Shown here: piece after piece, positions 22,068 through 32,392 of the stretch
How the letters are laid out: every line of letters starts with the position of its first letter
Position numbering within the stretch: position 1 is the first letter of the stretch
From: Vibrio injensis
Lineage (GTDB): Bacteria; Pseudomonadota; Gammaproteobacteria; Enterobacterales; Vibrionaceae
Length of the DNA stretch: 64,000 nt
Direction: 5' to 3'
Assembly: GCF_001895205.1 (NCBI RefSeq)
Contig: NZ_BDJF01000027.1
Location: 248,001-312,000, forward strand
The notes under the pieces: generated by a model
The model's database searches: none
Told to the model about the DNA's origin: nothing
What the model saw: only the letters and a program-made list of their open reading frames with translations
Program-made: the position numbers and the translations under genes

Positions 22068-22194
22068 GAGAACAATAACAAACAAATAACGAGCCTACTC
22101 TTATAGATAGCGTTGGCGACTTTCAATTAATGGCTCAGGTAACACCCGATAAATATGGGAACAGCGTCCGATTAGAACCATTGGGAGTATTACT

Positions 22195-23442
22195 GTGCAA
22201 CATTCCGTACTCATCGTTGAAGACAGTCGAGCTTATCGAAATTACTTAACTGCCCTTCTTTCAAAGCTAGAGGTGGATTTACTGATTGCCGATGACTATC
22301 AATCGGCTCGTCGTTTACTCGATGCCCCAGAATCAACCAATATACTCTGTGCGGTATTGGATTACTGCTTACCTGATGCACAAGACGGAGAAATCGTCGA
22401 TCTGCTGATCGAAAAGAATATCCCTAGCATTGTCCTCACCGCTCATGTAAATGATGATATTCGTCAACGACTTGTCAACAAAGGGATTCTCGATTATATC
22501 CTTAAAGACAGCGTAGCATCTGTCGCTTATTTAGCGCCGCTCATTAATCGTTTGATTAGCAACCTAGCCCATACCGCTTTAGTGGTTGATGATTCAGTGA
22601 TGGTACGGCGTCATATGTGTCAATTATTACAGCGTTGCTACATTCATTGCTTAGAAGCAGAGAATGGTCAACAAGGCTTAGAGATACTGAAACATAATCC
22701 GCAAATCACGCTAGTGATTGTCGATCATGATATGCCCATTAAAAATGGCGTCACGATGATCCAAGAAACCCTAGCTTTGTATCCACGTCATAAATTTATG
22801 CTGCTTGGGGTTTCGGCAAGTAATGATCGCTCAATTACCTCACAGTTCCTGAAAGCGGGAGCAAACGACTTTTTGCATAAACCCTTCAATCAAGATGAGT
22901 TCTATTGTCGGGTCAATAATTTATTAAATTTAAAAGATTCCAACGACCGGATGTTTTATCTTGCTAATAAAGATGCGTTGACTGGATTGTGGAATCGACG
23001 CTTCTTTTTTGATCATATCTATACCACGAAAAACCTGATCAGTATTGCGATGCTCGACTTGGATCATTTTAAAAAAGTGAATGACTTATACGGTCATGCG
23101 ATGGGAGATGAAGTTTTGCAATCGGTCGCTCAGTGCATGCAAAATCTTTTTAATCATGAAGATAACGAACTGATAGCACGTTTTGGTGGCGAAGAATTTT
23201 GTCTCTATTCTAAACAAGAGTTTCCGATAGTCATTGAGAAGCTCGAACAACTCATCAAGCAGGTCGCGAGTTTATCCTTTAGCCATAATCAACACTCCTT
23301 CTCAGTCACGATCAGTGTTGGTCTATTTTGTGGCTATCAAGATATTTCAACCTTGGTGAATCGAGCAGATGATATGTTGTATGAAGCCAAGCGACGAGGT
23401 AGAAATCAATTGATCTACAAACCAACCAACTTAGATACCTAA
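22195..23442 (+). CDS. Response regulator diguanylate cyclase (REC-REC-GGDEF)
   Basis: A 415-residue cytoplasmic protein. REC1 (about 3-110) has DS in its acidic pocket and a phospho-acceptor Asp in VLDYCLPD. REC2 (about 123-240) has VVDDS, VIVDHDMP and the K of HKPF. The GGDEF domain (about 255-412) carries an active-type signature RFGGEEF and DLDHFKKVNDLYGH. It should make c-di-GMP when phosphorylated. The residues that would form the RxxD inhibitory site read EDNE, so product inhibition through that site seems absent. The start is GTG with GGGAG 7 nt upstream. No partner kinase is nearby. The GAGAAA repeat upstream may tune expression. Confidence 0.93.
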   Translation: MQHSVLIVEDSRAYRNYLTALLSKLEVDLLIADDYQSARRLLDAPESTNILCAVLDYCLPDAQDGEIVDLLIEKNIPSIVLTAHVNDDIRQRLVNKGILDYILKDSVASVAYLAPLINRLISNLAHTALVVDDSVMVRRHMCQLLQRCYIHCLEAENGQQGLEILKHNPQITLVIVDHDMPIKNGVTMIQETLALYPRHKFMLLGVSASNDRSITSQFLKAGANDFLHKPFNQDEFYCRVNNLLNLKDSNDRMFYLANKDALTGLWNRRFFFDHIYTTKNLISIAMLDLDHFKKVNDLYGHAMGDEVLQSVAQCMQNLFNHEDNELIARFGGEEFCLYSKQEFPIVIEKLEQLIKQVASLSFSHNQHSFSVTISVGLFCGYQDISTLVNRADDMLYEAKRRGRNQLIYKPTNLDT

Positions 23443-23533
23443 ATGAAGCGAGGTAATAATCAACCATCACTGACATGGAAACAACCCAGCCAATCTATTC
23501 GCTCGTCAAAACAACCCGAGGTAAACCTAAGCA

Positions 23534-23842
23534 TCAAAGAAATAAAGCTCTTTCTTCTCTGCACTCATATTCGCCCATTTCAAAGGCGCGACAAACCCAA
23601 GGGCGCAATTCATAAATAGTACACATAAAGGTTTCACGATCGAGCGCCGAACACCACCCGTCATCCAAACGACGCATCGTTTCTCCACCCCATTGATCCA
23701 CCGCGACGTGCTGCTTAGGAACCCCTGTATCGCTAATGAGCATCACTTCTAATCGGCAGCAACAAGCCTGACAAGTTGCACAGGTGATTGGCGAAGAGGG
23801 TTCAGATTGAAATTGAGTCTGGACAGGGATTGATTTAGTCAT
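23534..23842 (-). CDS. YkgJ-family cysteine cluster protein
   Basis: A 102-residue protein of the UPF0153/YkgJ zinc/iron-chelating type. The N-terminal cluster CATCQACCCRLE is followed by WCSALDRETFMCTIYELRPW and CRAFEMGEYEC, the usual CxxCxxxCC...C...C...C spacing of this family, likely coordinating a metal. Function is unknown; some relatives are thought to assist metal-centre or protein maturation. Two in-frame ATGs lie further out (to 23875); neither start has a strong ribosome-binding site, so the N-terminus is uncertain by 11 residues. Confidence 0.8.
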   Translation of the reverse strand: MTKSIPVQTQFQSEPSSPITCATCQACCCRLEVMLISDTGVPKQHVAVDQWGGETMRRLDDGWCSALDRETFMCTIYELRPWVCRAFEMGEYECREERALFL

Positions 23843-23972
23843 AAAGTTCAATAATAACGGCGATGAGCGCATCATACGCCAACTCAGAGAAGATAGCGAA
23901 ATCTCCGTTTTTTATTTGATTATCATCAAACGTTAAGGCTTCGCTCCGCATCATAAAATGGACAAAACGTAA

Positions 23973-24680
23973 TTACCAAGGTAAGCGCTCTCCGTTATAC
24001 GCCAAAAACTGTCCCGTTTGCTGCGAGGTCGCTTGGCTGATTAACTCGACGAGCAGCGCTGCAGACTGCTGTGGCGTTAATAGTTTATCGACAGGGACAT
24101 TGGCTTGAAAAGGCTTAGACAACGGTGTATCCGTGGTCCCAGGATGTAGTGCCAATACTACACCTTGTTTGATCGTACGTTGCCACTCAATAGAGAGAGT
24201 TTTCAGCAGCATATTTAACGCCGCTTTCGAAGCCCGATAGCTATACCAACCGCCAAGACGATTATCACTAATACTGCCCACTTTCGCGGAAATGGTCACA
24301 AACTTGGCAGCAGTGCTCGCTTTCATTAGTGGTGAAAAATATTTGGCCAATAACAGCGTAGGTAAGGTATTAACAGCAATATTTTGCATGAAAAAATCGC
24401 CATCCAGTGCTTGCAAATTTTTTTCAGGACCATGATCTTGAGCGTGAAGCATACCAACGGCGTTAATTAACCAGTCAATTGTCGAAAAACGCTGGCTGAA
24501 CATAGCAACACCAGACTCTTGGGTGACATCCAACTGAAACCAAGTCACCCGTTGAGAAGTGAAATCTGGACGTTGTCGATGATAAGTGGCATGAATATTT
24601 GCTTCAGGTAAAGCCGTCAATAACTGCTTTACGATGGCCAAACCGATGCCACCATTTGCGCCAACCACCAAAATATCCAT
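23973..24680 (-). CDS. Short-chain dehydrogenase/reductase (SDR)
   Basis: A 235-residue Rossmann enzyme. The NAD(P)-binding motif GANGGIG lies at residues 7-13. The NAG-equivalent is NAVG at about 89-92, and the catalytic YxxxK is in WYSYRASKAALNML. It resembles the C-factor/CsgA-like SDR group. The substrate is unknown. Its ATG overlaps the stop of the upstream photolyase gene (TAATG) and has an AGGAG site inside that gene, so the two are translationally coupled. Confidence 0.9.
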   Translation of the reverse strand: MDILVVGANGGIGLAIVKQLLTALPEANIHATYHRQRPDFTSQRVTWFQLDVTQESGVAMFSQRFSTIDWLINAVGMLHAQDHGPEKNLQALDGDFFMQNIAVNTLPTLLLAKYFSPLMKASTAAKFVTISAKVGSISDNRLGGWYSYRASKAALNMLLKTLSIEWQRTIKQGVVLALHPGTTDTPLSKPFQANVPVDKLLTPQQSAALLVELISQATSQQTGQFLAYNGERLPW

Positions 24681-26224
24681 TATAGCTCCTCAAGATGACT
24701 CAAGTAATATTCCGCCGTCTGCAAGATATCAGCACGTTGCTGATCAGTCATGTTATCCCATGAGCGATACAACATTCCGATACGGGGATTGACTGCTAAG
24801 CGATCACGCTGCTGGTGCATAAATCGCCAATAAAGACTATTAAACGGGCAGGAACCCTTGCCACTGCGCGCCTTATTATCATAGATGCAGTTCTTACAAT
24901 AATCGCTCATTTTATTGATATAAGAACCGCTGGCCGCATACGGTTTAGTCCCGACGATCCCACCATCGGCAAATAAAGCCATTCCTCGCGTATTTGGCAT
25001 CTCTACCCACTCAATGGCATCGATGTAGACACCTAAATACCAAGCATCGACTTCATCGGGATTGATTCCAGTTAATAAACAGAAGTTTCCCGTCACCATC
25101 AGACGCTGAATGTGGTGTGCATAAGCAAAATCGAGTGATTGACCAATCGCTCGCTGCATACAATGCATTTTGGTTTTTGCCGTCCAAAAATAATCAGGTA
25201 ACCGACGCGTAGCCTGTAATACATTGATCTGAGCATAATGCGGCATGTTCGCCCAATAAATACCACGTATATATTCACGCCAGCCTAAAATTTGGCGAAC
25301 AAAACCTTCCACTTGAGCAAGATCGATCTGGCTCTCACGCTGATAAGCCGTAACCGCTGCATCAATCACTTCTTTAGGGTGTAGAAGCTTACTATTAAGG
25401 GCAAAAGACAATCGGCTATGATAAAGACTCCATTGCGCAGGATGCAGATGGGTCATCGCATCCTGAAATTGGCCAAAGCGTGGTAAACATACACGGCAGA
25501 AGTGAGCAAGCAGTGTCAAACTCTGCGCACGATTAACTGGCCAAAACAAATCTCCCTCTAGGTGTCCAATCGTTTGTATTCCATGTCGATTTAGCCGCTC
25601 AAGGATTTGCGCCGGATTATTTTTGAATAGTAAAGGTTCGGGTAGCTGAGCAATATCTTGTGCTTTTAATTTATTACGGTTACTGGCATCAAAATTCCAT
25701 TGCCCAGCAAGCGGTTTCCCCTCTTCGACTAAAACCGCAAAACGTTGCCGCATTCGCCGATAAAAGTGTTCCATCGTTTTATGCTTCCCTTTAGGGAAGT
25801 ATTGCTCAATCTCATCAAACGGTAGTAAAAAATGCTCGCTATCGACACAATCAATGACCGTATTAGCAAGCCGTAAGTTCGCCAGTTGAGCGAGCAAACG
25901 ATATTCATCAGGACGCTGATATTGAAAAGAGATAGCTCCCGTCAGTTGCACGTAGTGCGTAATCAATTGTGGTAGCTCAGCAAAACCCTGTGTCTCATCG
26001 AGGGTCAGATAGAGTACCTGATGGCCTTCTTCCTGTCTCGCTTGAGCAAATTCTTGCATCGCTAAAAAGAACGCTACGGTCTTTTGAATATGATGAGTCA
26101 CATAACGACTTTCTTGATGAAGCTCAGCAATGATATACAGCACATCATCATCAACCTGCTTAAACCAAGCGTGTTGAGCATTAAGCTGATCGCCTAATAG
26201 TAAACGAACCGTTTTGAAATTCAT
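24680..26224 (-). CDS. Iron-sulfur photolyase/cryptochrome (DPRP/FeS-BCP family)
   Basis: A 514-residue flavoprotein of the FeS bacterial cryptochrome/photolyase class (deoxyribodipyrimidine photolyase-related, PhrB-like). The Rossmann antenna domain begins RLLLGDQLNAQHAWF. The C-terminal FAD domain has GWREYIRGIYW and the cysteine cluster CKNCIYDNKARSGKGSC; a further Cys in NFCLLTGINPDEV completes the four ligands expected for a 4Fe-4S centre. Characterised relatives repair (6-4) photoproducts using blue light. ATG 26224 is chosen over the longer TTG start (26248), which has no ribosome-binding site. It heads a two-gene unit with the SDR. Confidence 0.92.
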   Translation of the reverse strand: MNFKTVRLLLGDQLNAQHAWFKQVDDDVLYIIAELHQESRYVTHHIQKTVAFFLAMQEFAQARQEEGHQVLYLTLDETQGFAELPQLITHYVQLTGAISFQYQRPDEYRLLAQLANLRLANTVIDCVDSEHFLLPFDEIEQYFPKGKHKTMEHFYRRMRQRFAVLVEEGKPLAGQWNFDASNRNKLKAQDIAQLPEPLLFKNNPAQILERLNRHGIQTIGHLEGDLFWPVNRAQSLTLLAHFCRVCLPRFGQFQDAMTHLHPAQWSLYHSRLSFALNSKLLHPKEVIDAAVTAYQRESQIDLAQVEGFVRQILGWREYIRGIYWANMPHYAQINVLQATRRLPDYFWTAKTKMHCMQRAIGQSLDFAYAHHIQRLMVTGNFCLLTGINPDEVDAWYLGVYIDAIEWVEMPNTRGMALFADGGIVGTKPYAASGSYINKMSDYCKNCIYDNKARSGKGSCPFNSLYWRFMHQQRDRLAVNPRIGMLYRSWDNMTDQQRADILQTAEYYLSHLEEL

Positions 26225-26455
26225 GTCGGGATCAGATCCTTGATTCAAAGAGAAATAGAGACAACAAAATCTTTACGCGGATACCATCAATAAGATCATT
26301 CACTGCTGTTAGATTAACTTTTTATGATTAAAAATAGTCGCGCCATCAAAACGTTACTAAATTGTTAAGCATATTTATGCTCATTTATTACTCACTTTAT
26401 TAAACAGACACTATTATCTATAGGTTGGTTAATAATAATAAATGAGGCTTATGTT

Positions 26456-28399
26456 ATGTATTGGAAAACGCTATCAATTCGTCGCAGAATTAACTGGGTT
26501 CTATCTATCATACTGGTGACTTGTACATTGATTGCCATGGGGCAACAGGCCATGCGCACAGCAAATGATCAGTTGAATGAACTTAAATCACACACTCTAC
26601 CGAGTCAATTACGTGGGCTCGCGTTTGAAATCAGTAATCAGCTACAACCGGCGATCACTGGATCAAATTTTCTTGCTCATCATTCAGGTTTACTGGACTG
26701 GAGCGCTGAACAAAGATCCATTCGTAATCCCGCGGTAGCTCATCAGGCATTAGAAAATGCGATGACTCGGCTCGGAGCAGACAATGCGTTTGCCGTGTTA
26801 GACAGCGCAGAAGGAAAATATATTTTTACTTATGATGGTCAACATCGAGCCACTCGCCTTAGCGACTATCCATTTAAAGATTTCTATCCCAACTTTCTCG
26901 GTAAAAACAAGGCCATTGAATTGAACATGAACCAAGACCAGGTCGGTGGTCAATACGTTATTTTTATTAATTATCGCAGTACACAAGTCAATCCTCAAAC
27001 CAATCAACCTTACGTGGTCGCAGGATTAGGCTTTAACGTCAGTAGCTTAGTTAGCATGATCGAAGGTTTTAGGATAGGCTCTAACGGTCGAGCTATGTTG
27101 GCCTCAAGCGACGGTAAAATCCAAGTCGCTCCTAAAGACTCTGTATTAGCCAGTCATACCAGTGGACAACTGCAGCAAGCCATCAGTGCAGGAAAAGCGG
27201 CTCCCATTATTACTGAGCTCACCGTTAATCAACACGCCTATTTAATCGGATCTTATTGGTTAGCAGACTTAGACCGCTTTGTGGTTGTTGAAATACCGAA
27301 GTCTCAAATCATCTCACCAATCATCGATCAATTTATTCAATCACTTCTATTTACGCTAATTTTTATCGCCGTAGCCTTAGTTATCATGCATTTTGTGGTC
27401 ACCGCATTAACTAAGCCTATCCAACAACTAAGCAGCGAGATTGATCATATTGCTCAACATCTTGATTTAAATCACAAAGTTAATATTTTTGATGGTGCTG
27501 AGGTCGCGAATTTATCGCAAAAAATTAATCTTTTTATTGAGCGCTTCCGAGACTCATTAAGCTCCGTCAACCAGACGGTAGCAGAATCACAAGTGGCTTT
27601 TTTACAATTAAAGCATAACGCCAAAGAGACCAATCAAGCGACAGAGGAACAGCGTAGCGCCTTAGGAACGATTTCTCAAGCCAGCCAACATATTACAGAA
27701 CGTACAGAAGAAGCCACGAGACTTGCTAACCATGCAGGGGAGCTTTCCGCCCAAGGCAATAGCTCATTACAAAATGCACTCTCTGCGATGCACAGCAGTC
27801 TTACCCACATAGAACAACTGGGTTCAAATATGGCCACGAGCCAACAAAGTTTGCAACAACTCAATAATCATATTGAAAATATTCTCCGCGTTCTCGAAGT
27901 GATTAGCTCTATTTCCGAGCAAACCAACTTATTAGCGTTAAACGCAGCGATTGAAGCAGCAAGAGCAGGAGAACATGGTCGAGGGTTTGCGGTAGTCGCC
28001 GATGAAGTACGTTCGCTTTCCCAGCGCACCAGTGAGTCTACCACCGAAATCCAAGACATTATCAATAAGCTTAGATCGGCATCGAATTCAGTAACCACAC
28101 AAATTGAAGTCGTACATGAAAATAGCCAGCACAGTTTAACCACTCATCATCAGGCAGTAAAAGATGTGCAAGCATTAAATACGACTCTACAAGCACTTTT
28201 CTCAATGAACCAACAAATCGCTCAAGGTGCTGAAGAACAAAGTGCAGCGGTAGTAGAAATTAATCAAAGCATAGAAAATTTAAACGAACAAAGTAGCCGC
28301 ACCGAACAACTGACTCAGCAAGGTGAACACTCAGTGATCGGCGTAGAAAAACAGATGACTCATTTAGCTGCTAAGATTAATCAGTTTAAAGGAATATGA
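26456..28399 (+). CDS. Methyl-accepting chemotaxis protein (Cache sensor)
   Basis: A 647-residue chemoreceptor. TM1 is at about 12-30. The periplasmic domain of about 270 residues has a dCache-like organisation ([19 protein letters not shown]; then [19 protein letters not shown]; then [14 protein letters not shown]). TM2 is at about 295-322, then HAMP and the signalling hairpin with [24 protein letters not shown] is placed 8 nt before the ATG. It is a single gene ended by a strong hairpin. The ligand is not predictable. Confidence 0.94.
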   Translation: MYWKTLSIRRRINWVLSIILVTCTLIAMGQQAMRTANDQLNELKSHTLPSQLRGLAFEISNQLQPAITGSNFLAHHSGLLDWSAEQRSIRNPAVAHQALENAMTRLGADNAFAVLDSAEGKYIFTYDGQHRATRLSDYPFKDFYPNFLGKNKAIELNMNQDQVGGQYVIFINYRSTQVNPQTNQPYVVAGLGFNVSSLVSMIEGFRIGSNGRAMLASSDGKIQVAPKDSVLASHTSGQLQQAISAGKAAPIITELTVNQHAYLIGSYWLADLDRFVVVEIPKSQIISPIIDQFIQSLLFTLIFIAVALVIMHFVVTALTKPIQQLSSEIDHIAQHLDLNHKVNIFDGAEVANLSQKINLFIERFRDSLSSVNQTVAESQVAFLQLKHNAKETNQATEEQRSALGTISQASQHITERTEEATRLANHAGELSAQGNSSLQNALSAMHSSLTHIEQLGSNMATSQQSLQQLNNHIENILRVLEVISSISEQTNLLALNAAIEAARAGEHGRGFAVVADEVRSLSQRTSESTTEIQDIINKLRSASNSVTTQIEVVHENSQHSLTTHHQAVKDVQALNTTLQALFSMNQQIAQGAEEQSAAVVEINQSIENLNEQSSRTEQLTQQGEHSVIGVEKQMTHLAAKINQFKGI

Positions 28400-28422
28400 T
28401 GGGTTGATTTTTGCTTATGATT

Positions 28423-28458
28423 ACTCGCTACGTTTTATAAAAAGTGGACGTAGCGAGT
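28423..28458. terminator. Terminator between the chemoreceptor and SQR-like genes
   Basis: An 11-bp perfect stem (28423-28433 with 28448-28458), 14-nt loop, followed by GTTTTC. It lies between convergent genes. Confidence 0.75.
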
Positions 28459-28480
28459 GTTTTCTATTGTCAAAAATATG

Positions 28481-29794
28481 CTACATCGGTGTATAACCAC
28501 GCAGCATCATATCGTAAATCGGTTTAATCACAGATTCTTTTACTTTCCAAGCAAAGCGACTGCTTTTCAGAGGGTCAACGACTTGAAACGGTAATGCTGT
28601 CATCGGTTGAAGAGTGAAGTCAAACTCCCACAGCATTGCATGCCCCACATCTAAGATCATTGGGCATGACGTATAACCATCCCATTTTGCCATTAATGGT
28701 TCATCTTTTATTAGTGCTGTTAGGTTTTCTGTCACTACAGGAATTTGTGTTTTGACAGACGCCGCTGTCTTACCTATTGGCGTCCCTACATTATCTCCCA
28801 AGCCAAAAATATTGCTGTAACGCTTATGCTGCATCGTATACTGATCAACCTCTAGATAGCCCTTAAATTGCTCGTTATCGGCTAATGGTGATTCTCTGAT
28901 GGTTTTGATAGCCGTCATAGGAGGAGCAACATGAATAAAATCCCAATCAACGGTATATGACGATTGATCGGCTAGTTGGAATGTGGCTTGTTTTTTACTG
29001 GTATCGACTGACGTTAAGGTATGCTGAAAATGTGAGTCAATAGCACGTTGCTGCCAAATCTCTCGTATCCGTTGATCAAACACTTTAACCGAAAAAAGGA
29101 AATTCTCTGCCGTAAAATAGTCAAAAGAAAAATTGTCCCGATGGCCAGCTTTAGCGACAAAAGACTCCACCAAATTGGTCGCTTTTAGCGGCGCTCCAGC
29201 ACATTTCATCGCTCCCTGAGGTCGAGTAAAAACAGCTTTACCACCTTGACCATGAGCAAATGCTTGAGCTTGTTGATGACTCACAATTCCCGCCTGCGGA
29301 CTGTAATAGATACTGGTAATTCCGTTTTGACCAATTTCTTGCGGATCAAACCCTTCAATGAGGTCATAACGAAGTTCAACACCCGTCGCAACAATCAAAT
29401 AGTCATAATTGACCAGCAACCCCGTTTCAGTCACCACTTGATTCTGATCTGGCCGATACTCGACAACTGAATCCTCAATCCATCGTACACTCGCATCAAT
29501 AAAGCGTTCATTGGCACTAATCACATCACTGACTTGTGTATAAACTCCGGCAAGTAACAATGTTTGGCCCGGTTGATACCAGTGAAAACCACGTGGCTCT
29601 ATCACGGTTATCGTCGCACCGTCCAAATGATGCCCCAATTGGTTAGCAATACCTATTCCAGCGGCACCCCCCCCCACAATAACGATGTTGGCTTGAGTTT
29701 TGGTTTTATTTATCTGCCGATAACCGACGCCCACGGCGCCCACCGCCCCCACCCCAACACCCGCTTTAAGAAACGTCCTTCGTGAAATAGCCAT
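28481..29794 (-). CDS. Tat-exported sulfide:quinone oxidoreductase-like flavoprotein
   Basis: A 437-residue FAD protein of the pyridine nucleotide-disulfide reductase superfamily. A twin-arginine signal SRRTFLKAG is at residues 4-12, followed by a hydrophobic Gly/Val/Ala stretch. The FAD dinucleotide motif VGGGAAG is at about 40-46, and GLGDNVG at about 331-337. Two candidate redox cysteines match the type II SQR pattern known from human SQOR: Cys198 in KCAGAPLK and Cys377 in DGYTSCP. ATG 29794 has AGGAG 5 nt upstream; the longer frame to 29824 lacks one. Predicted role: sulfide or thiol oxidation with electrons to quinone, on the periplasmic face if Tat-exported. It is a single gene, with no persulfide dioxygenase or rhodanese beside it. 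Confidence 0.85.
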   Translation of the reverse strand: MAISRRTFLKAGVGVGAVGAVGVGYRQINKTKTQANIVIVGGGAAGIGIANQLGHHLDGATITVIEPRGFHWYQPGQTLLLAGVYTQVSDVISANERFIDASVRWIEDSVVEYRPDQNQVVTETGLLVNYDYLIVATGVELRYDLIEGFDPQEIGQNGITSIYYSPQAGIVSHQQAQAFAHGQGGKAVFTRPQGAMKCAGAPLKATNLVESFVAKAGHRDNFSFDYFTAENFLFSVKVFDQRIREIWQQRAIDSHFQHTLTSVDTSKKQATFQLADQSSYTVDWDFIHVAPPMTAIKTIRESPLADNEQFKGYLEVDQYTMQHKRYSNIFGLGDNVGTPIGKTAASVKTQIPVVTENLTALIKDEPLMAKWDGYTSCPMILDVGHAMLWEFDFTLQPMTALPFQVVDPLKSSRFAWKVKESVIKPIYDMMLRGYTPM

Positions 29795-30128
29795 AGTGAC
29801 TCCTAACGTGTTTTTGCTTAACAAGCAACGAGTCGATTTCGTTTATTATCGAGCAAAATCATCGAGCATAATTTCAGGCTCAAAGTATTTAACGGCATAA
29901 TCAGTACTGTCATATCAATCATGATCGACCATGAACATGATTAAACCACAGCGCGTTAAGTAAACTGAGCGTCTAATGATTACAAGGTTGAGTCCTTTGT
30001 AGAAAGAGAATATAAGCAACCCCTTATAAAGATAGTCAGTGTTTGCTCTTCATACCAATAGAGATTGATTTAATTCGTAGACTCAGTCACAAGCTTTTCG
30101 GTTTACAGTGTAAATCTCAACGCTCGTT
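29795..30128. other. Intergenic region with a parS2 site
   Basis: 334 bp between the SQR-like gene promoter and the tmcA 3' end. It holds one complete parS2 palindrome (30102-30114) and a GATC-rich dyad around 29915-29940 (CATGATCGACCATG). No gene is seen. Confidence 0.5.
30102..30114. promoter_or_regulatory. parS2: parS2-type ParB2 binding site
   Basis: TTTACAGTGTAAA, an exact match to the chromosome II parS consensus, 42 bp from a second copy. Confidence 0.85.
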
Positions 30129-32168
30129 TTACTGATGGCTCAGTTTACACTGTAAATCACGCAATAACTGAGCGAGGTTCTGACGTAAGACTTGCTCAGT
30201 TTGTTTGCGACCAGTGTAGCCATGTAAGGAAGCACACTCAGTCCAGGATCGCTGCTGAATGACTTTTTCAATCAGTAATTCATCGAGCACTATCGTTGGC
30301 TTACTCGCCGAATGAATCAAAAGCTTTTCAATCCAAACGGCAACACTCTCATAATTAGCTCCCCCCAAACTGTAACGAGCCAGCAGTTCGAACGGTAACT
30401 GACTCAGTGACTCACTCTCAGCTTCGCATAATAACAAGCGAACCGTATTAGCGGCTAAGCGCTGTAAGCTCTCTTTCAATTCATAAAGTAAGTGTATTTG
30501 AAACTGCCAACGAGCCCGAGAAAGCCATTCTACCTGTTGGCCATAAACCATAAGTAAAGAAAAACAGCCACTCGCTTGATCACGTTGTGAACCTAACTTG
30601 ATACTATGAAAACCATTACGCTGCCAAAAATGGATAAGCTCGGCAGTAGCACCAAAGCTTGTCGCAATATAATCACAAGAGTGGTGCTCAATAAACTGAG
30701 ACAGTAGTTGACTGCCAATACCCATATTTTGTCGTTGCGGATGAACCGCTATTCGCATCACTCGCCAGCACAGCTGCTGCGCAGCTTCCGTGATTCCCAC
30801 TTGATTGGCTAATGTAATTGGAACAAGATGTCCTCGAGGACGACGCTGCCCCAACTGAATAGACTCAATTAACTCTTGGTCCAATCCGCCTTCTTGTACG
30901 GCTAATAGACACCCAACCAGACACTGCTGATGGCTAGCAACGTAGAGCGTTAGTTTTTCGTCACTCAATAAATGAAAGAGATCATTCGGCGAGGTTTGAT
31001 AATGGGCATTAACTAATAAACCAAACACCTCTTTTAATAACGTTGGTGATGCCAATAACTCAGCTTTCGATACACTAAAATAGTCGATACTATCCAGAGT
31101 CAGTTCCGCTAAATCCGAGCGTAAATCATAATTAAGGAGAAAGGTCTCTCGATGCCAAGCCTCTAGAGGGTCTTGCGCAGCCCAACGAATAGGTTGGTGC
31201 AAATGTTGAAAATGAGTTTGTGGTCGATGTTGCGCTAACCAATCTTGGAATTTTAAGGTAAAGCCTCGGCCACATCCTTCATAACCATGAATAGTGGTAG
31301 AAAATACCGCTCGATTATAACGCTCAACAAAACGATATAAAAACGGTAGCGGCAGCGCTGCAGCCTCATCGACCAACAATAAATCACAGTCACACTCATG
31401 TTGCTCCAGCTCATCGGGAGCAACAAATCGTAATTGAGAGGCTTGATAATCAATTTTATCTTTACTTATCTTGGCACCAGGTAAACCTTGCGCTGCAAAA
31501 TAAAATACTGGAGAAATCGCCGACAAGCGTGGAGCCGTAATAATGATCTTGATCGATCGCGATTGCATTAACTTGGCGGCAGCGATACCTAAAGCGCTAC
31601 TTTTACCTCTACCACGATCAGCGGTGAGCAATAGTGGGCGCTTACGATGTCCAGTGATGACCCGGAGAATCGCGTCAACCGCTAATTCTTGCTCACTGGT
31701 ATCACAGAAAACCGAAACAGTGGATGATATCGGAAGCGCAGGAATATGACTTGCAGACACAACCAGTAACTGCTCTAGTCCTCGCGTAAGCCAACAATTA
31801 TCAGCAGCCGTAGGACTGACCCTGTGACCGATAATAAACAGCAGGCCACCACCAATCAATGTGCCTAATGCCGCGCTGAAACTATTCGCATCAAACCCTT
31901 GGCTAAAGTCAGCAATCATGACATGGCATTCTTGACCTAAAAGGCGTTGTCCTTGGTTATACGCCAACGTGGAAGCGGTGAAAAATGGCTCCCCACCTAA
32001 TTGCACCACCACAAGATTTTCATCTAATGTGCTTAGCCATGTTTGAAGCAGAGGTCGGCTCCATGATAACTCGCCAGAAAGATAAACAGCAAAACGGTGA
32101 TTACGCTGCTGTGCACAGTGTTGAAGAGATTGGAAGTAGTTAAGATAATCAGTTGTTAAAGTCGTCAT
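30129..32168 (-). CDS. tmcA: tRNA(Met) cytidine acetyltransferase
   Basis: A 679-residue RNA acetyltransferase that makes N4-acetylcytidine at the wobble base of elongator tRNA-Met using acetyl-CoA and ATP. In order: an N-terminal DUF1726-type domain (about 1-150), a RecD-like helicase module with Walker A ADRGRGKSSALG (about 183-194) and LLVDEAAALP, a GNAT domain (about 390-540, including RIAVHPQRQNMGIGSQLL), and a C-terminal tRNA-binding region. Length is typical. A parS2 site (30144-30156) is embedded in its last codons. Single gene. Confidence 0.94.
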   Translation of the reverse strand: MTTLTTDYLNYFQSLQHCAQQRNHRFAVYLSGELSWSRPLLQTWLSTLDENLVVVQLGGEPFFTASTLAYNQGQRLLGQECHVMIADFSQGFDANSFSAALGTLIGGGLLFIIGHRVSPTAADNCWLTRGLEQLLVVSASHIPALPISSTVSVFCDTSEQELAVDAILRVITGHRKRPLLLTADRGRGKSSALGIAAAKLMQSRSIKIIITAPRLSAISPVFYFAAQGLPGAKISKDKIDYQASQLRFVAPDELEQHECDCDLLLVDEAAALPLPFLYRFVERYNRAVFSTTIHGYEGCGRGFTLKFQDWLAQHRPQTHFQHLHQPIRWAAQDPLEAWHRETFLLNYDLRSDLAELTLDSIDYFSVSKAELLASPTLLKEVFGLLVNAHYQTSPNDLFHLLSDEKLTLYVASHQQCLVGCLLAVQEGGLDQELIESIQLGQRRPRGHLVPITLANQVGITEAAQQLCWRVMRIAVHPQRQNMGIGSQLLSQFIEHHSCDYIATSFGATAELIHFWQRNGFHSIKLGSQRDQASGCFSLLMVYGQQVEWLSRARWQFQIHLLYELKESLQRLAANTVRLLLCEAESESLSQLPFELLARYSLGGANYESVAVWIEKLLIHSASKPTIVLDELLIEKVIQQRSWTECASLHGYTGRKQTEQVLRQNLAQLLRDLQCKLSHQ
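30144..30156. promoter_or_regulatory. parS2: parS2-type ParB2 binding site inside tmcA
   Basis: TTTACACTGTAAA is an exact match to the parS2 consensus. It falls in the last ten codons of tmcA, start-to-start 42 bp (four helical turns) from the copy at 30102. Confidence 0.85.
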
Positions 32169-32392
32169 ACAAGATCACCGTTCATCATTATCAGGCAATG
32201 GTAGCACAAAGCTGACATGGATACGGAGTAGGCGTGTTGCCGATGAATAATATCGATGAACAATAATACTATCGACAAGGTTAAAAAAATTGTTCTTAAC
32301 GATAAATTATATTTGCTTTATTGAAACAGAGATTTAACTAATTATGCACCTGAACACCAGCATTGGGCTGGACTTTAAGGAACGAAAATGCA

